From Siphonodentalium dalli (taxonomy: Eukaryota > Mollusca > Scaphopoda > Gadilida > Siphonodentaliidae): a DNA stretch of 64,000 nt. The stretch spans positions 200,924,690 to 200,988,689 of the forward strand of contig CP136069.1 in assembly GCA_032622095.1 (NCBI GenBank), written 5' to 3'. The notes beneath the pieces were generated by a model. That model was not told the DNA's origin. It saw only the letters and a list, made by a program, of their open reading frames with translations, and did not search any database. Positions within the stretch are counted from its first letter, which is position 1; each line of letters begins with the position of its first letter. The position numbers and the translations under genes were made by a program. Of this stretch, positions 1 to 13,400 are shown one piece after another.

Positions 1-474
1 TGAGGGAAGGAATATTCAATGTATACATATGAAGTATGCTGCCTAGATAATTATCAATGCTTACCAATATGACATCAAATGGCACTCTCATGTTTTCCTT
101 GACGATTGCGTTTCGCTGACCACGGATCGGCGTTGTAATAGTGACTCGTTATATATTATCCGCGAGGGAGATAGTGATTAATAGAATATGTATACTCAAG
201 AAATTCCATGACGCTTTACAGTTGCTTCCGCGCATTGGTTGGATGAACCACCAGTCTTAGTCGAGGATATTGTATTTCCTGATCGACTCGATCTGTCTTC
301 TCTGACTGTGATGGGGTCACCCCACGTATTAACCAGGGCGCTGACCTATATTTACTATTAGTTATTACTTTCTATATTTACCATACTGGGGATGGCAGGA
401 AGACAGTCTTGCCAGATTATGCCATCCCCCACAATATACGACAGAATTATCTATAATTGTTATCATTATTATGT

Positions 475-516
475 AATATGTATGTGTATTGAAATAAAAT
501 ATCCTATCCTATCCTT
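475..516 (+). mobile_element. LINE/SINE-like 3' tail with (TATCC)n
   Basis: An AATAAAATATCC sequence is followed by three TATCC repeats, the pattern left by 3' ends of CR1/L2-type retroposons. The body upstream is not recognisable. No gene is seen between 1 and 1660. The right-arm copy lies near 50214-50255. Confidence 0.35.
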
Positions 517-1698
517 AACAACTTCAGATCACAAGAACTCGTTTAGTCGTTGATTTATTATGATTTCAAATGACGACGGTCGTTGGTGACGTGTGTGTGT
601 ATGCAGCACTTGCTATAGTTTAAAACGGTATTTATTCCATGGAAAATTACCATAATTATGTAAAATACATCAGATGAATAAAACAAATGTCATGAAACTG
701 ATTCGACACCAACCTTTTTGCTTATCGTATTCGTATAGGTTTCGTTTTCGATATTCATATTAGTTTATCTCACGAACACTGGCACCAGAACCTGGTCGTA
801 TGCGTGTGATATGGCGTCACCACTTTACTATTAATGTTGTGATTAGTATAACTACACTGTACATTGTATCTGCAATAAACTGTTAGACAAAAGCGTGATG
901 CGCGTTGCATCGATATTGTGTTTGTGCAGCCAAACCTGATTGCGTGGAAGCGGTTTATCTCCGTATTGTATACACAGTGCATGGACATGTACATATCTGC
1001 AGTCGCCGTTAGATATGGATCTCAGTACATGGGCGATGCGGATAAATCATCCCTAATTTGGTCTCAAATTAAACAGCTGGACAAGTTGATGCCCTAACCA
1101 ACAGAAAGTTCAAACTGACCATAGCTTTGTATTGTCCCGATAGTTTAAGTGTCCAATATATAATGTAACATTTTTGGTTTTCAAACCAAGCCCGCCCATC
1201 CCCGTCGGGGTGTTGCTATATGCTCGTAATTTCTAACAAGTTTTAGTCAGTTGAAAAATAATAAGATATCAATTAGAATATTGCAAAATTAAAGGGGTGC
1301 AAACAAACAAACAAAAGCCCTATAGTCACGTCCCTGTGTCTCCCATGTCGCCACTTCCATGTCTGAGTCTACTACGATTGTGCGATAACGGCTGAAATTG
1401 TCAAATCCATGTCAATGGTTGAGTATCCACTGCTATGCATGACACTTAGAATGGTTATCGAGTTAAATCATACTGTGAACGGGGGGTTTTCAAGTTGGAA
1501 TTCGGATTTTCGCCGAAAAACTCATCACAAAAGTTTGATCTGGTGCCGCAGTTCCAACTGTGGTCAAACTATTGTATGAATTACTATGGAAATGTAATGA
1601 CTTGCTGACGAATAATTGAAAAAACCTGACATATGAAATGAGTTGAAATTATTTTAATTCTGTGATTTTCGGACCAGGAAATGTTTTGCTTTTATACC

Positions 1699-2044
1699 AA
1701 AATTCAAATTTTGTCCTAATTTCGGTCAAATGTTTGGACTGGAATGGTCAGCCTATGGACAATTCGAATTATAATAATAGGGGATATCAGGTTGTGAGTT
1801 ACCAGCAGTTTCAAAGCATAAAGAGCATGTTGGAAAATTCCAATCCTTTGGGGATATGGGTTGTGCGGGGTATCTTTAGTCGCGGACTTGGACATTTCCA
1901 ATTAGTTCAAGGGGTTATATCAGGAAATTGTCTATTAGGTGGACAAATGTGGGTCGGAGTCACTCTACCACATCCTTGGTGTTATGTCTGTACCTCGTTC
2001 GATAGCAGTCCTGTCGGAGAAACTCATAGCCATGATCTGTGTAT
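1699..2044. repeat. Left-arm-specific 346-bp block
   Basis: The right arm joins the two flanks directly (around 49050), with TATA at the joint. The left arm has TATA at both ends of the extra block, so this is either an insertion with a 4-bp duplication or a right-arm deletion at TATA microhomology. The block has no terminal inverted repeat. An open frame runs through it (1662-2051) but resembles no family I know. Confidence 0.7.
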
Positions 2045-2809
2045 ATCTTAGATGGTCGAGGGACCTCCATCGTTGCCCAATAGATTTGAACGAAAATCTT
2101 CGAACCTACAGAGCTCGACTACCTGTTGAGCTGACACAGCGCGATTGCTGATTTCTGTTGAAAGATGTTGCAGTTGAGCAGATGATTATATATATATCGT
2201 ACAACTTTTCAAAACACAACATGGCGGGAACACATCATATACCTTGAAGCATTTCAATAACGTTTACGACTCCAATACCAGAGATTATATATATATATAT
2301 ATTTATTAAGTGTGGAGAGCACTGGCGCAGGTCGTATCCGATTTCTTATATAATTATTTCGTGGAACTAGCTAAATTTTGTTAGGTTGTGTCGGAAATTG
2401 ACATGAAATTGCGTTTGAGCATTGTTGCCATATGCTATGATATATGGAACAAGCTAAATTTTGTTACGTTGTGTCGGAAATTGACATAAAATATCTATAT
2501 CTATATAATTTGGTGTGGTAACTCGGGGTACCGGACCGCAATGCGAACAAACCGAGTATAACGATCAAGCCGATTAAAGCCACAAAGTAACTTTATTTTT
2601 ATTTAAAAACAAATTGTATATAACACCAAAATAATTGTGTTAAACTGAGCAAGGAGTTCAATCTAAAAACAATATCAAAATTAAAATTTTCAAACACAGT
2701 TTAATTTATATTGTAAATGGGTTTTTTTTGGGTCAAAATCAAAAGCTTAGAATGATCAAATGTGCGCGACGCTCACAAATGAGCCACAGGCGCCTGTGCC
2801 GCTGAATAA

Positions 2810-4011
2810 GGGCGCGTACACATGGCGGGCAAGAAAATATCAGGTATGCCCCATGTGACTTACTTGACCAATCAAATAAATAATACCGGAAAATATTCGA
2901 CGAAAGCAGGGCGCTGATATTTTATAGCCAGTTGGTGATATGTGTTCACCTTGATTGGTGGCCATCGGTATTCGTTAACTAATCTCTATAAGGGACACGC
3001 TGGTAACCGTTCACGCACTCGAATTATGATCCATCAATATTATCGCCTGTTTCAACAATTGACTTCGTAATTCCATTTTGGATTGTTTGACATAATCGCT
3101 TAGCTATTATATGCATATGTGTGGGGACATATATATCTTTTGAGGGTTTCCGCTGACGGAGGATGTCCATGGATTTCCAACTGCACCCCTCTTGAATCGG
3201 GCCAAAGACCCAATATCACTCACATACTTGAATTTGCACACCTTCCATCGTCTTTGAATTTCCGATATGGTACCTCACATACCTTGAATTTTGACTTGAT
3301 ACCGGGGAGGGAGGGGCCTAGAAGAAATTCCAAACCAATAATTATACCAAAGTAGGAAAAATGCAAATGTTGGTCTAAAACCACGAATTCCACATACATT
3401 AATGGTTGAAAAATCAGATTACAAGAACAATTTCAAACCATTGTTGGTGTGAAAGTTCCAACTAATATTGTTTCCAAGTTGGCGGGGGTCTCATGTCCCC
3501 ACATGCACCCATGTAAGTTCGGTAACGTAATGTACACCACAGCCTCATGCACCAATCAACAATCTCTGAAATCTTCATATGGGGTCTCAATGGGGGTGGG
3601 GTCATCCGATTTGCCACAAAACCATAATAACAATTGTCACCCCACATATACATGCACTATGCAATTATAACATTTCCAAATTTCCAAATAACGTGACCAC
3701 TTTCTCATTATGCAGACGGTCTTTATGCATGAGATCAGCAACGTTGCTAATCCCACCCGACTTCGGTAATACATGTCAACAGTTGGAAATTTCAAAAAAT
3801 CTATGAATTGCCAAAATGGACTATAGGTTATTTACCGGACGCAATTCACTTGAACCAGCATGACTGACACTGTTCTGATTGAGCTCAATCAACGCTATCA
3901 AAACCGCCGCGTTTTCACGAGCGTAATCTTTGCAGCAAGAAAATATCAGTGTGCAATTGTACCTGATATTTTCTTGCAGATATTTTCTTGCAGCTTCATG
4001 TGTACGCGCCC
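2810..4011. mobile_element. PIF/Harbinger-like non-autonomous element, left arm
   Basis: About 1.2 kb bounded by inverted termini: GGGCGCGTACACATG at 2810 and its complement ending at 4011, both followed inward by copies of CAAGAAAATATC. It is flanked by TAA on both sides (2807-2809 and 4012-4014). A 3-bp TWA duplication with GGG-starting termini is the PIF/Harbinger pattern. No transposase ORF is visible inside; the interior is AT-rich unique sequence. Confidence 0.6.
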
Positions 4012-4394
4012 TAAAGGGTCCCTAAGTTTCAGCTAGTAGTTCAAACATATTCATCAACCTACTTTGATTTCCCCTACTGGGCTTGACGAGAGACAAACGA
4101 TCATTAACAGGTTACAATTTGGGTCGCCAAGGCGCCACGTGACTATAAACACTTTGACAATTTGTATTTTCGAACTTTATTTTACGTTGATTGTTGTGCA
4201 TATTTCCGCCGCCCCAAACTCCAAACAAGTCACGTTTCTGGACCAGTAAATACAAGATGAAAGGTATCTGTCCTAATATCATTCAAACGTGATCAAACAA
4301 AAGTCATTGTCCGGGCCATCGATCGACATGTGTCACCTGAGTTCGTAACATGTTGATGCATCAGTCGATCAATCATTTCTGGTATTACATTTAT

Positions 4395-4402
4395 TATATA
4401 AA
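4395..4402 (+). promoter_or_regulatory. TATA box of Gly-rich gene, left copy
   Basis: TATATAAA lies 49 bp upstream of the ATG at 4451. An initiator-like ACCATCAG about 20 bp downstream would give a 5' UTR of roughly 30 nt. The right copy is identical (complement at 46707-46714). Confidence 0.6.
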
Positions 4403-4450
4403 ACAGTGCAGACCATCAGCAGTAATGATACCGAAAACACCCAAGTAAAA

Positions 4451-7400
4451 ATGAAGTCATTCAACTGTGAACTGTGTTTGGTAAGTATATATTAACTTTC
4501 AGTATTATTTTAATTGCTACTTTCCATTTAGGAAGTTCAGTATTCAGAGGCATGATCATTCTCACATATCCAATCACGTCTTACTTAATCCAAGCAACCA
4601 CGTCTTATTTAAACGGACATGGCTCATTCGATCCTCCAAATTTTTGTCTACGTAATTCTGAGCGACGAATACGATAGGTCGATAAATACATGAACTATTG
4701 ATATACCGGCTTCATATGCTCTGAGAAACACTTGCCAAAGCCACAGACATTTTGCAGCCGTTTTCAACTTTCGCCAGATGTCAGATAAACGCTCTTTATT
4801 GCTACCATAGCAGGAATAGACTACCACGGAACGCTTTTTTCTGTCCCATGTCGTATAAATGGTCGTTTTTTTGTTTGGGACCCAAACACCGTATTCACTG
4901 TTGTATTTTTCATTACCTCAATGCGTCTTTTTGGCTTACATAATGCTCGTTGAAAGGTAGTTCAGATATTTATCGATGTATTTCTATACTGAGATAAGTT
5001 CAAAAGCGAAAACTATTATGTGTATTTTGGAGCACAAACCGCCATGCGGCTTTAAAGTCAGTTGGCTCCAAAATACACATCATACTATTCACCTTATAAT
5101 ACTCGCTTTCTGTATCGAAACAGGTCGATAAATACCTGGAATACCTTTCCCAAAATGACGCACTGAAGTCATGCACAATACAACTTTGAACACGATGTTT
5201 GGGTAAAAAAAACTGCAATTTGAACGACATGGCACAGGAAAGAGCGTTCCGTGTTAGTCTAGTCCTCATATGGTTTAACAAACAGTGTTTGCTTCGAAAA
5301 TTTAAATCAGCTGAGCAAACGTCTGTGACCATGGCACGTTTTTCCAGAGTACAAGTCGGTATGTCAATATTTCGTGTATGTGTCAACCTATCGTGTACCT
5401 CCTTCCAAATTACGTGGACAAAACGCTCGTACGCTGCTGTGTCTGTTATTTTGGGTTATGGCTGTCACGTTATTATAGTTTACCTATACTAGGTTGCGCT
5501 GGTGTATCTGTTGGTCAGGGTTAGGGTTTGAGTTAGTGTTAGGGTTAGGTTCAGATTTAGGGTTTGGGTTATGTTGGTTTGGGTTAGGGTTAAGTTATTA
5601 CGGTATTCTCCTTTTCCAGGTGGTGCTGCTGGTATGCCTGTTGCCATTCTTTGCCGATGCACAGTGCTTTGTGAGTATGATACATTACAGACCGTCATCA
5701 TTTAAATACACATAATCATGCATATTAACATACACAAAACACGAACATTTAGTGCAAACAAGAGACAAACGAAAGAGGAGATAAGCTGTCAGTCTTGCGT
5801 ACCATTATAAGTGTAGACAGAGATACATATTACCAGATTGACACAAAAACGCTACGCGTGTATTCTATTGAACATATGGTCGAATGACTAAACTGGTTCT
5901 CCATCTGCTTTTCGTATTTATTTATCAATAAATGGTTCTTTTTAGTCCATCCAGAGAGATAGCAAAGCCCGTGGGTCATCTGACCACAATATAATTTGCC
6001 ACGGCTCTAAGCCATTATTGGTCAGGTGCAACCCAACTTGTTAAGTATAATGTGTGTTGACATTGTCATCGGTAGTCACCTGCATGACTCACGTGATTAT
6101 ATGACCTACACGAACACGGTCAAACCCTGAAGTTTTGTGTCCAACATGTAGAATGCGACACTTGTAGCGAAGTTGAATAATCAATTTTTTGGAAAATCGA
6201 ATAACCAATCCACGCTCCTTCTGGGAAAGATTGTAATTTTATTGAAGCCAATTGTGGCTGCTTGTAAACTCGCATGTCGTTGGACCAGAGCGGAAATCAA
6301 TATGCATGTATCAGATCGATAAGATGGATAATATTTTATTTCACAAAACATTATTCATTAATACATTATAATATAAGTGAATTCGTATACGTATTGTGGA
6401 GTGCCGTGGCCTATGATGGCCGTCTACCGGCACCCCTGACCGACATAATACAATCAATAAGGGCTACATAAAGAATTTAAATATTTCACTATAATTTTCA
6501 GATTAGATTAATATTTAAATTGGATTTAGATATAGATATGGATTCCAGCGAATAAACAAATATGTTTTAGTTGTGTGGATAGAAGTGGATATGAATGAAT
6601 ATGCAACGATCAATTTTTTCAATAACAAGTTTTGGAGTATGTTTTGGCTGCATTTACTAAGGGGAATTAATAAAACGTTGCTCAAACACTATAGTTATGA
6701 AGTCTGTTTAGAACACTAATCATCTGGTCTTTAAAAATAGCCAGTGTGTGAACAAACCCAAGCGCGCTAACTTATGAATACTTCAATTAAATGTATTATT
6801 TGTTTACTAGGGGGTTGCCCGTCACAAAATGACGGGCATATAAATGTTCTTTGTCATTTTCTAGTGTCCGCTTTCATGGACACATGGAATGGTCATGCTT
6901 CTCTTTTTTTGTTACTGGATGCGCGTTGAAACACTTTATTTCCCTCAAACTGTATTTCTACACACCCAGTCTACATATGCGCATGCACATATTGCACGAA
7001 ACAAAATCAGTATATTATTTAAATACTACTATGCACCAACCGAAACATACTCAATTCAGGAGCCTTCATTCGGGAGCTTGTTGCACATTTTGAACGGACT
7101 CACTTTGGAACCTGTATTCCGCATGCCGCCTAATTATCACACGCCTGCACTGTGCGGTCCATTTGTATGAACACTTTTCAATAAAATTGTGTGAACAAAC
7201 CCAAGCGCGCTAACTTATGAATACTTCAATTAAATGTATTATTTGTTTACTAGGGGGTTGCCCGTCACAAAATGACGGGCATATAAATGTTCTTTGTCAT
7301 TTTCTAGTGTCCGCTTTCATGGACACATGGAATGGTCATGCTTCTCTTTTTTTGTTACTGGATGCGCGTTGGAACACTTTATTTCACTAAAACTACACAC

Positions 7401-10400
7401 CCAGTCTACATATGCGCATGCAGATATTGCACGAAACAAAATCAGTATATTATTTAAATACTACTATGCACCAACCGAAACATACTCAATTCAGGAGCCT
7501 TCATTTGGGAGCTTGTTGCACATTTTGAACGGACTCACTTTGGAACCTGTATTCCGCATGCCGCCTAATTATCACACGCCTGCACTGTGCGGTCCATTTG
7601 TATGAACACTTTTCAATAAAATTGTATTTTTTACCCCCACCCTCATCTCCTCAACCCATGTATATGCATGCACATATGGAACTCAACAATCAAAATATTG
7701 TACTTTATCTATACTGAAACAGGCTCAATTCGGGAGATTTTATTCAGCGGGGAGGGGTCTACAGCCCCTTTCTGCGCATCGCGCACATTATATATGATCT
7801 TGAACTGCGTGAGCTTCGCGCACATATAGGGAGCTTGCAGCACATTTTAACCCCCTTTGGAACCTGTATTATGCATGCGGCCTAATGATCACACGCCATG
7901 CATTGCGCGGCCCATTTGTATGAAAACTTTATTTCAATAAAACTGTATTTTTGCCCCCAACATCATCTCCCCAACCCACGTATATATATGCATGCACATA
8001 TGGAACGCAACAATCAAGATATTTTACTTTATCTATAGGGCCTACTAACTGAAACAGACTCTATTCGGAACCTTTATTTAGCGGGGGAGGGGTCTGCAGC
8101 CTCGTAGTGAGCTTCGCGCACATTGTATGAATTTAAACTGCGTGCGCTTCGCGCACATTGTGATCTTTTAAACATTTATTCTTTTATCAGATTTGCACTC
8201 AACCGAAAGATTAAAAGAACATTAATTAGCGTCGGCAGTATTACTTACACTATAGGCCCTATTATTAGGCCTGTCCCGAGAATGTGATTTTTCTAACTGA
8301 GTTTGGCGAATTTACTGAGTTCACGGTACCCACTGGCGGGAGGTCAGACTGTCCATTCGCCATCTCCCATGTATACTGGTACTCCTTCGATACCACACTC
8401 AATGCACAACTTTCGTATCAAATACAGCATTATTTACTTATGTTCAAACCCAACTGGCAAATTAAAATAGAATCAAAATACCATATTATAATTAGTACCC
8501 ATGCCCAACGACGAACGTTCGAGTCTTGACCCCACTACATCCACCCATTCCCAACGACGGTAGAACGTTCGAGTCTTGACTACACCCCACTATACATGCA
8601 CTTCCGCGACAAAATCAACATTCGTTATCTAAATTCACAATGTACCTGAACTGACACATACAATTAGCGCTTATTTCCAACAACTCTTTGGTTGAGCGCA
8701 TGGAAGTTTCGCCTACAATAGCAAAGCAAGTGTTGGTTTGCGTTCGACGTCAATGACGTCATTTGGACAAACGTCATAAGAAATAGTGTCTACTTGAGTG
8801 CAGATACCGAATTTGGGGACCATGTTAGATCTCAGGATTGCTCGGACCAATCGGCGTGAAATTTGGTGAGTCACCTTTTATGACACACTATAGGCAGTGG
8901 TACAAATTTGGGTCACGTTAGACGCATGGTTAAAAAGTTATAAACGCGCCAAAAGCGTGACCGAGTTATACATGTACACACACAGACAGATACACACACA
9001 CACACACACACACAGACGACGGGTTTTATATATATAGATAGATAACTGTCACAGTTGAATTACCTTAGCATATACAGCCAGGCATTTGACGAGATTCACA
9101 AACTGTGCATCATGCATCATGGTATTAGTAATATGTGGATCACCACAAAATTATAAATAAACACAATACAGTTGTTTCGCCTACTCTATACCCGAGCATT
9201 ATTTTCAAGTTTCGTTAGGTTTTGGTCGATATTTATACACCTGTAGGTTTGGCGCCGTAAAATCAGCTCAATGTTCCCGACATGTGTCTCTCTCTATGGA
9301 ACTACCACAGTAGTCCACGTTACAAGTAGTACAAGTCTCTTTGAAAAGCCTTAAATAGTGGCGCGGAAGGGGGTATAGTCCACTATTTTGGCGCAGGTTG
9401 TGAACGAGTCGGCTTACCAGCGAGTTCGCAAACCGTTTTCATGCTCGAATCCCGGATTATCCGACGAAACCGGGGGGGGGGAACAGTTTTTGTTCGGGCA
9501 CGTATGCCGGGGTGGGTGGGTTTTCGATAGGACCAACAAACAATTTTTTCCGCAACTCAAAAATATTTTTCCTGCAAGTCTTTTTGACTGGTTTTGCAAT
9601 GAGTTTGGCTTACAACACATCTATCTGTCAATATTAACATAAATGACAAATTTCATGATGATCAGACAAACAGTATAGCCTGTAGCCCATGCTAATGGAT
9701 TGAATTTTGAAATCCAAGATGGCTGTTGACCGAATGACCCCAAAATGACTTGTTCCTATTTACATGTCAATGTTAACATCCATGACTAATAGTATGCACA
9801 TAAATTCATATTCAGCTGTTTACAATGAATTCCCCCCGCAAATCTCTGTTTTAGTGTTAAAAGGGAGGGGGCGGGTGTCCAAAAATGGTCGGGGAAAAAA
9901 CTGCCGTAAACGGAAAAAAATTTGGACGCGGGGGTGGTTGGGTCCCAACAAGGGTCGAAAGTAAAAAATCAGCATACGTGCCTGCAATTTTTTTCCGACT
10001 CCCCCTGACGAAACAGGGTATGTTTATTTCCACTGTCATTCAATTCACATTAAAATAAACTAAACGAAATGACCTTTGCATCGTTATATTATATGCCATG
10101 AAGCGAAATATCTTTTTTATATCGTTAGTATATGCCATGAAGTCAAATATCCTTTTTTCGGTGATTAAGTCTATGGATACTTTACATGGGTTTAATAGGA
10201 ACAGCTCCCACCGATAAACTTCCTTCCAGCGGTAAATATACATGTAGTAAACATATGTGAGTGGTTGACTCGATTGAGCGGTGACGTACTTTACGCTGGA
10301 TATCGTGATGATGTGCCGAATTAAAGATGTGTTACCGATCAGCCGCCGATGCTTGTCGATCGAAAACTAGAATTAGCAATTTTCGACCACTGAGAATTAC

Positions 10401-13400
10401 AATATATTATTCCGAACTCAGTTTTGTAATCGGTCTAAGATTTTACAATCTACGGCAATATTTTTGAGATGAGTTTAACAATAATAACGTATTAGTTACA
10501 ACAGTTTTATAACATCACCACGACGTGATTCGTGTATTTAGTTAATATAAATCCATCGTTTATAACAAATATAGAGGCTAAATTGTTTATTTTAGAGAAA
10601 ACGGAAAAGGAAGTTGTACCGTTCTTTCAATTTTTTGGACTGCCCGCTTGTCAAAACTAAACGGACGCACTATTTAAATGCATTAGATAGATATTTTCGA
10701 ACATTTGTAAGATCATTAAATTGAAGGCCGATGTTATTCTGCCGCTAGCGGCATAAAAATATCCGAAATGTATTCAGCCGCTAGCGGCAGTATATCCTAA
10801 TGTCACGATATGGCTATTGTGTGGCTAGTTGCTCAATAAAATAATTTCCCTATTCTGCCTGTTTGGCTAAACTGCCGCAAACAAAAAACAACGGCCATGC
10901 ATCTCACGGTTGTAGCGTTCGAACATGAAAGACTAACTATTTCATAGTTTCTATTAAAATTTTATCCCCTCTTTTGTCAGTTTGAAAACATGTCGCTTAA
11001 CATTCTTGATTCTCTCGCTGTCGCGTTTCTAATATTTGGTATGCGTTGCCATTTCTTGCTTGGCAACGGCATCAAAAACTTCCATAAGAGAGTCAAAAGA
11101 ATCGGACAACAAATCTGATGCATGTTTACCGACGTCGTCAGCTATGGTGTAATGGATCAAGTATAATTTTAGTGACGTAATTTTTGCCTGTTAGTCTATT
11201 CTGCTGGCAGCGGCATAATAAGATTATCTTAAATTTAAACCATTCTCATTCCCTCATTCACTGGCCGCTAATTGATCAGAAACTGTTGCCCATGTGCAGT
11301 TGTCGTTATTTGATGCATGCGTGCACATTAGGGCCCTGATCGCTGATACTAATCTTAATCAGCACGCTGGTCTGCGCGAAATACCTTCGTTAATATAGGA
11401 ACAGCAATGAAAACAATGTAAAGTACATGTACGATTGAATATGACATCGGCTGGGTTCCGCTTATGTCGGGAAAATTATCCAGACAACCCGTTTGAAACG
11501 AAAATATTCGTTTGAACCAATCGGACGTCGTAATGATGGCCTGTATATGGTGACAGCGGACACGACTTTGCCAACAGTGAACCGTTGTTCGCTATGATAT
11601 GAAGTTCGATTCTTTTATGCTTTGCCTTGGTGGCTCAGTCGGTAATGGATACACCCCACGCCGTCTCGCCGATGAGGGTTAAACACCATGTTTCCATCGA
11701 AATCGTTATATGATGGAGTTGTCAGTTACTCGCCGATGGCCGGTAGTTTGTCGCACATGGTCGACGAGTCTATCATCCATTGCAATCACTTTTAGATTAA
11801 CCGTAAGTGTGCGGATTTTCCACCACTAAAACTGTCAATGTCGTGATATGGCCTTAGTTGCTGAAATCAACCAATGAATCAATCGAAGCTTTGACCACGT
11901 GACTGGTTCAATGCAATATCGATGTGCTGTTAGTAGTGTGATACATTGCCGCAACTTTACCATGAAACGTCCGATGTCAAATTGTAGTCATATAAAATTC
12001 GAGTCGATAGATTTCGTGGATTATTTTGGATTGCTCGGTTTATTGATATTCTAACTATGAAACTATATCCTCATGGAGAGGAGTGATATTTTAAATAGGA
12101 GTTAATGACCTGGATTGTTTGTACACGTAAACTTGCTATCATGCCCAGTTCGTTATCTCTTTGGCATATAATGGGAAAAGATGTAAACAATGCAAACGTG
12201 ATGTTTTGGGGAACGAATTTCATGTCATGTTAGAATGCGAATATATGAAAGAAACCAGATATTCAAATATAGCAAAAATATTATTATACTTTAATATACA
12301 GTAAAAATGAGCCAACTCCTCAATAACAGAAACAGCGGAGTCATGCGTAGAATATGCAAAGTTATTAAAGAAATGAATTATCTACACCCAAACACCTGAT
12401 GCACATTTGTATTATCCATACGATAACCATGCACTCACCCCACTCACCTAAAACACTCAAGGACAACGCCCGCTTATGTGATGCATATCCATTATTATAA
12501 TTTCTTCATATAATATTGATTATTTTGACGTACATTTCATGATTTATGTCTACGATATTGAACTATATACTGAATTTATGTACATGACAGGCTATAACGT
12601 TTCGGCGCATGCTGTCCAAATATTGTATAACTTTGTATACCATGCATCATTGGTTTTTTGAGAATAAACTTTTGACATTGACTTTGACGTGTCAGTCAGA
12701 GCACAATGAGTTTGTTAATATACAAATAAATATAACAGTAGGTGAGTATGCTTATGTCTCAAAACAGTATGGCAGTGTACAGCCATTAAGAACGCGAGAA
12801 AATCACAGGGTCACGTTAGATATAATATATGACATGGAATAAACTCACACTTGTTTTAGATATACTATATGACATGGAATAAACCCACACTTGTTTTAGA
12901 TATAATATATTACAGGGAATAAATCCACACTTGTTTTACAGGGCGGACGATGCGGCGGTGGTGGCAGACGTAGAGGAGGCGGCCGCGGCATGCGTGAGTA
13001 TTTTATCCCTTTCTATATTAAATGGATCATCCCATTCAGTTGCAAAAGTATACCTTGAATGATATATTATCCATTCCGGAGGGGTGTTCACATAATTATT
13101 GAAACCAGATGGGAAATGTTCAACTGACATTATTCGTCAATGAGTATTCAGTGTACCTAGACATAAGTGTTAATAAGCCCAACAGGGAAGGAGGCAATGC
13201 GACTGGAAGTGACTCCATACAGTAATACTGAATCTGACTGCTGATATTTAATATTTATTATTCGTTGTTTATATTCAGTGCAACGATCCGGTATGTTCTT
13301 TCTGTGCAATGCATTCTGGATCCGTTTTGTCTTGCGTCCGTAATATGATTACGTCATTCTCAGGTACCGGCATCTTTATCACTCACGAATGTTCTTTTGT

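Noticed and set aside
1662-2051. 129-aa open frame in the left arm
   Set aside because: It lies almost wholly in the arm-specific 346-bp block, has no recognisable motif and no counterpart in the other arm.
5494-5715. 73-aa Gly/Leu frame over the telomere-like array
   Set aside because: The frame is produced by the TTAGGG-type repeat and merely runs into exon 2 in the same frame; a GT/AG-spliced exon 1 with a proper ATG is the better model.
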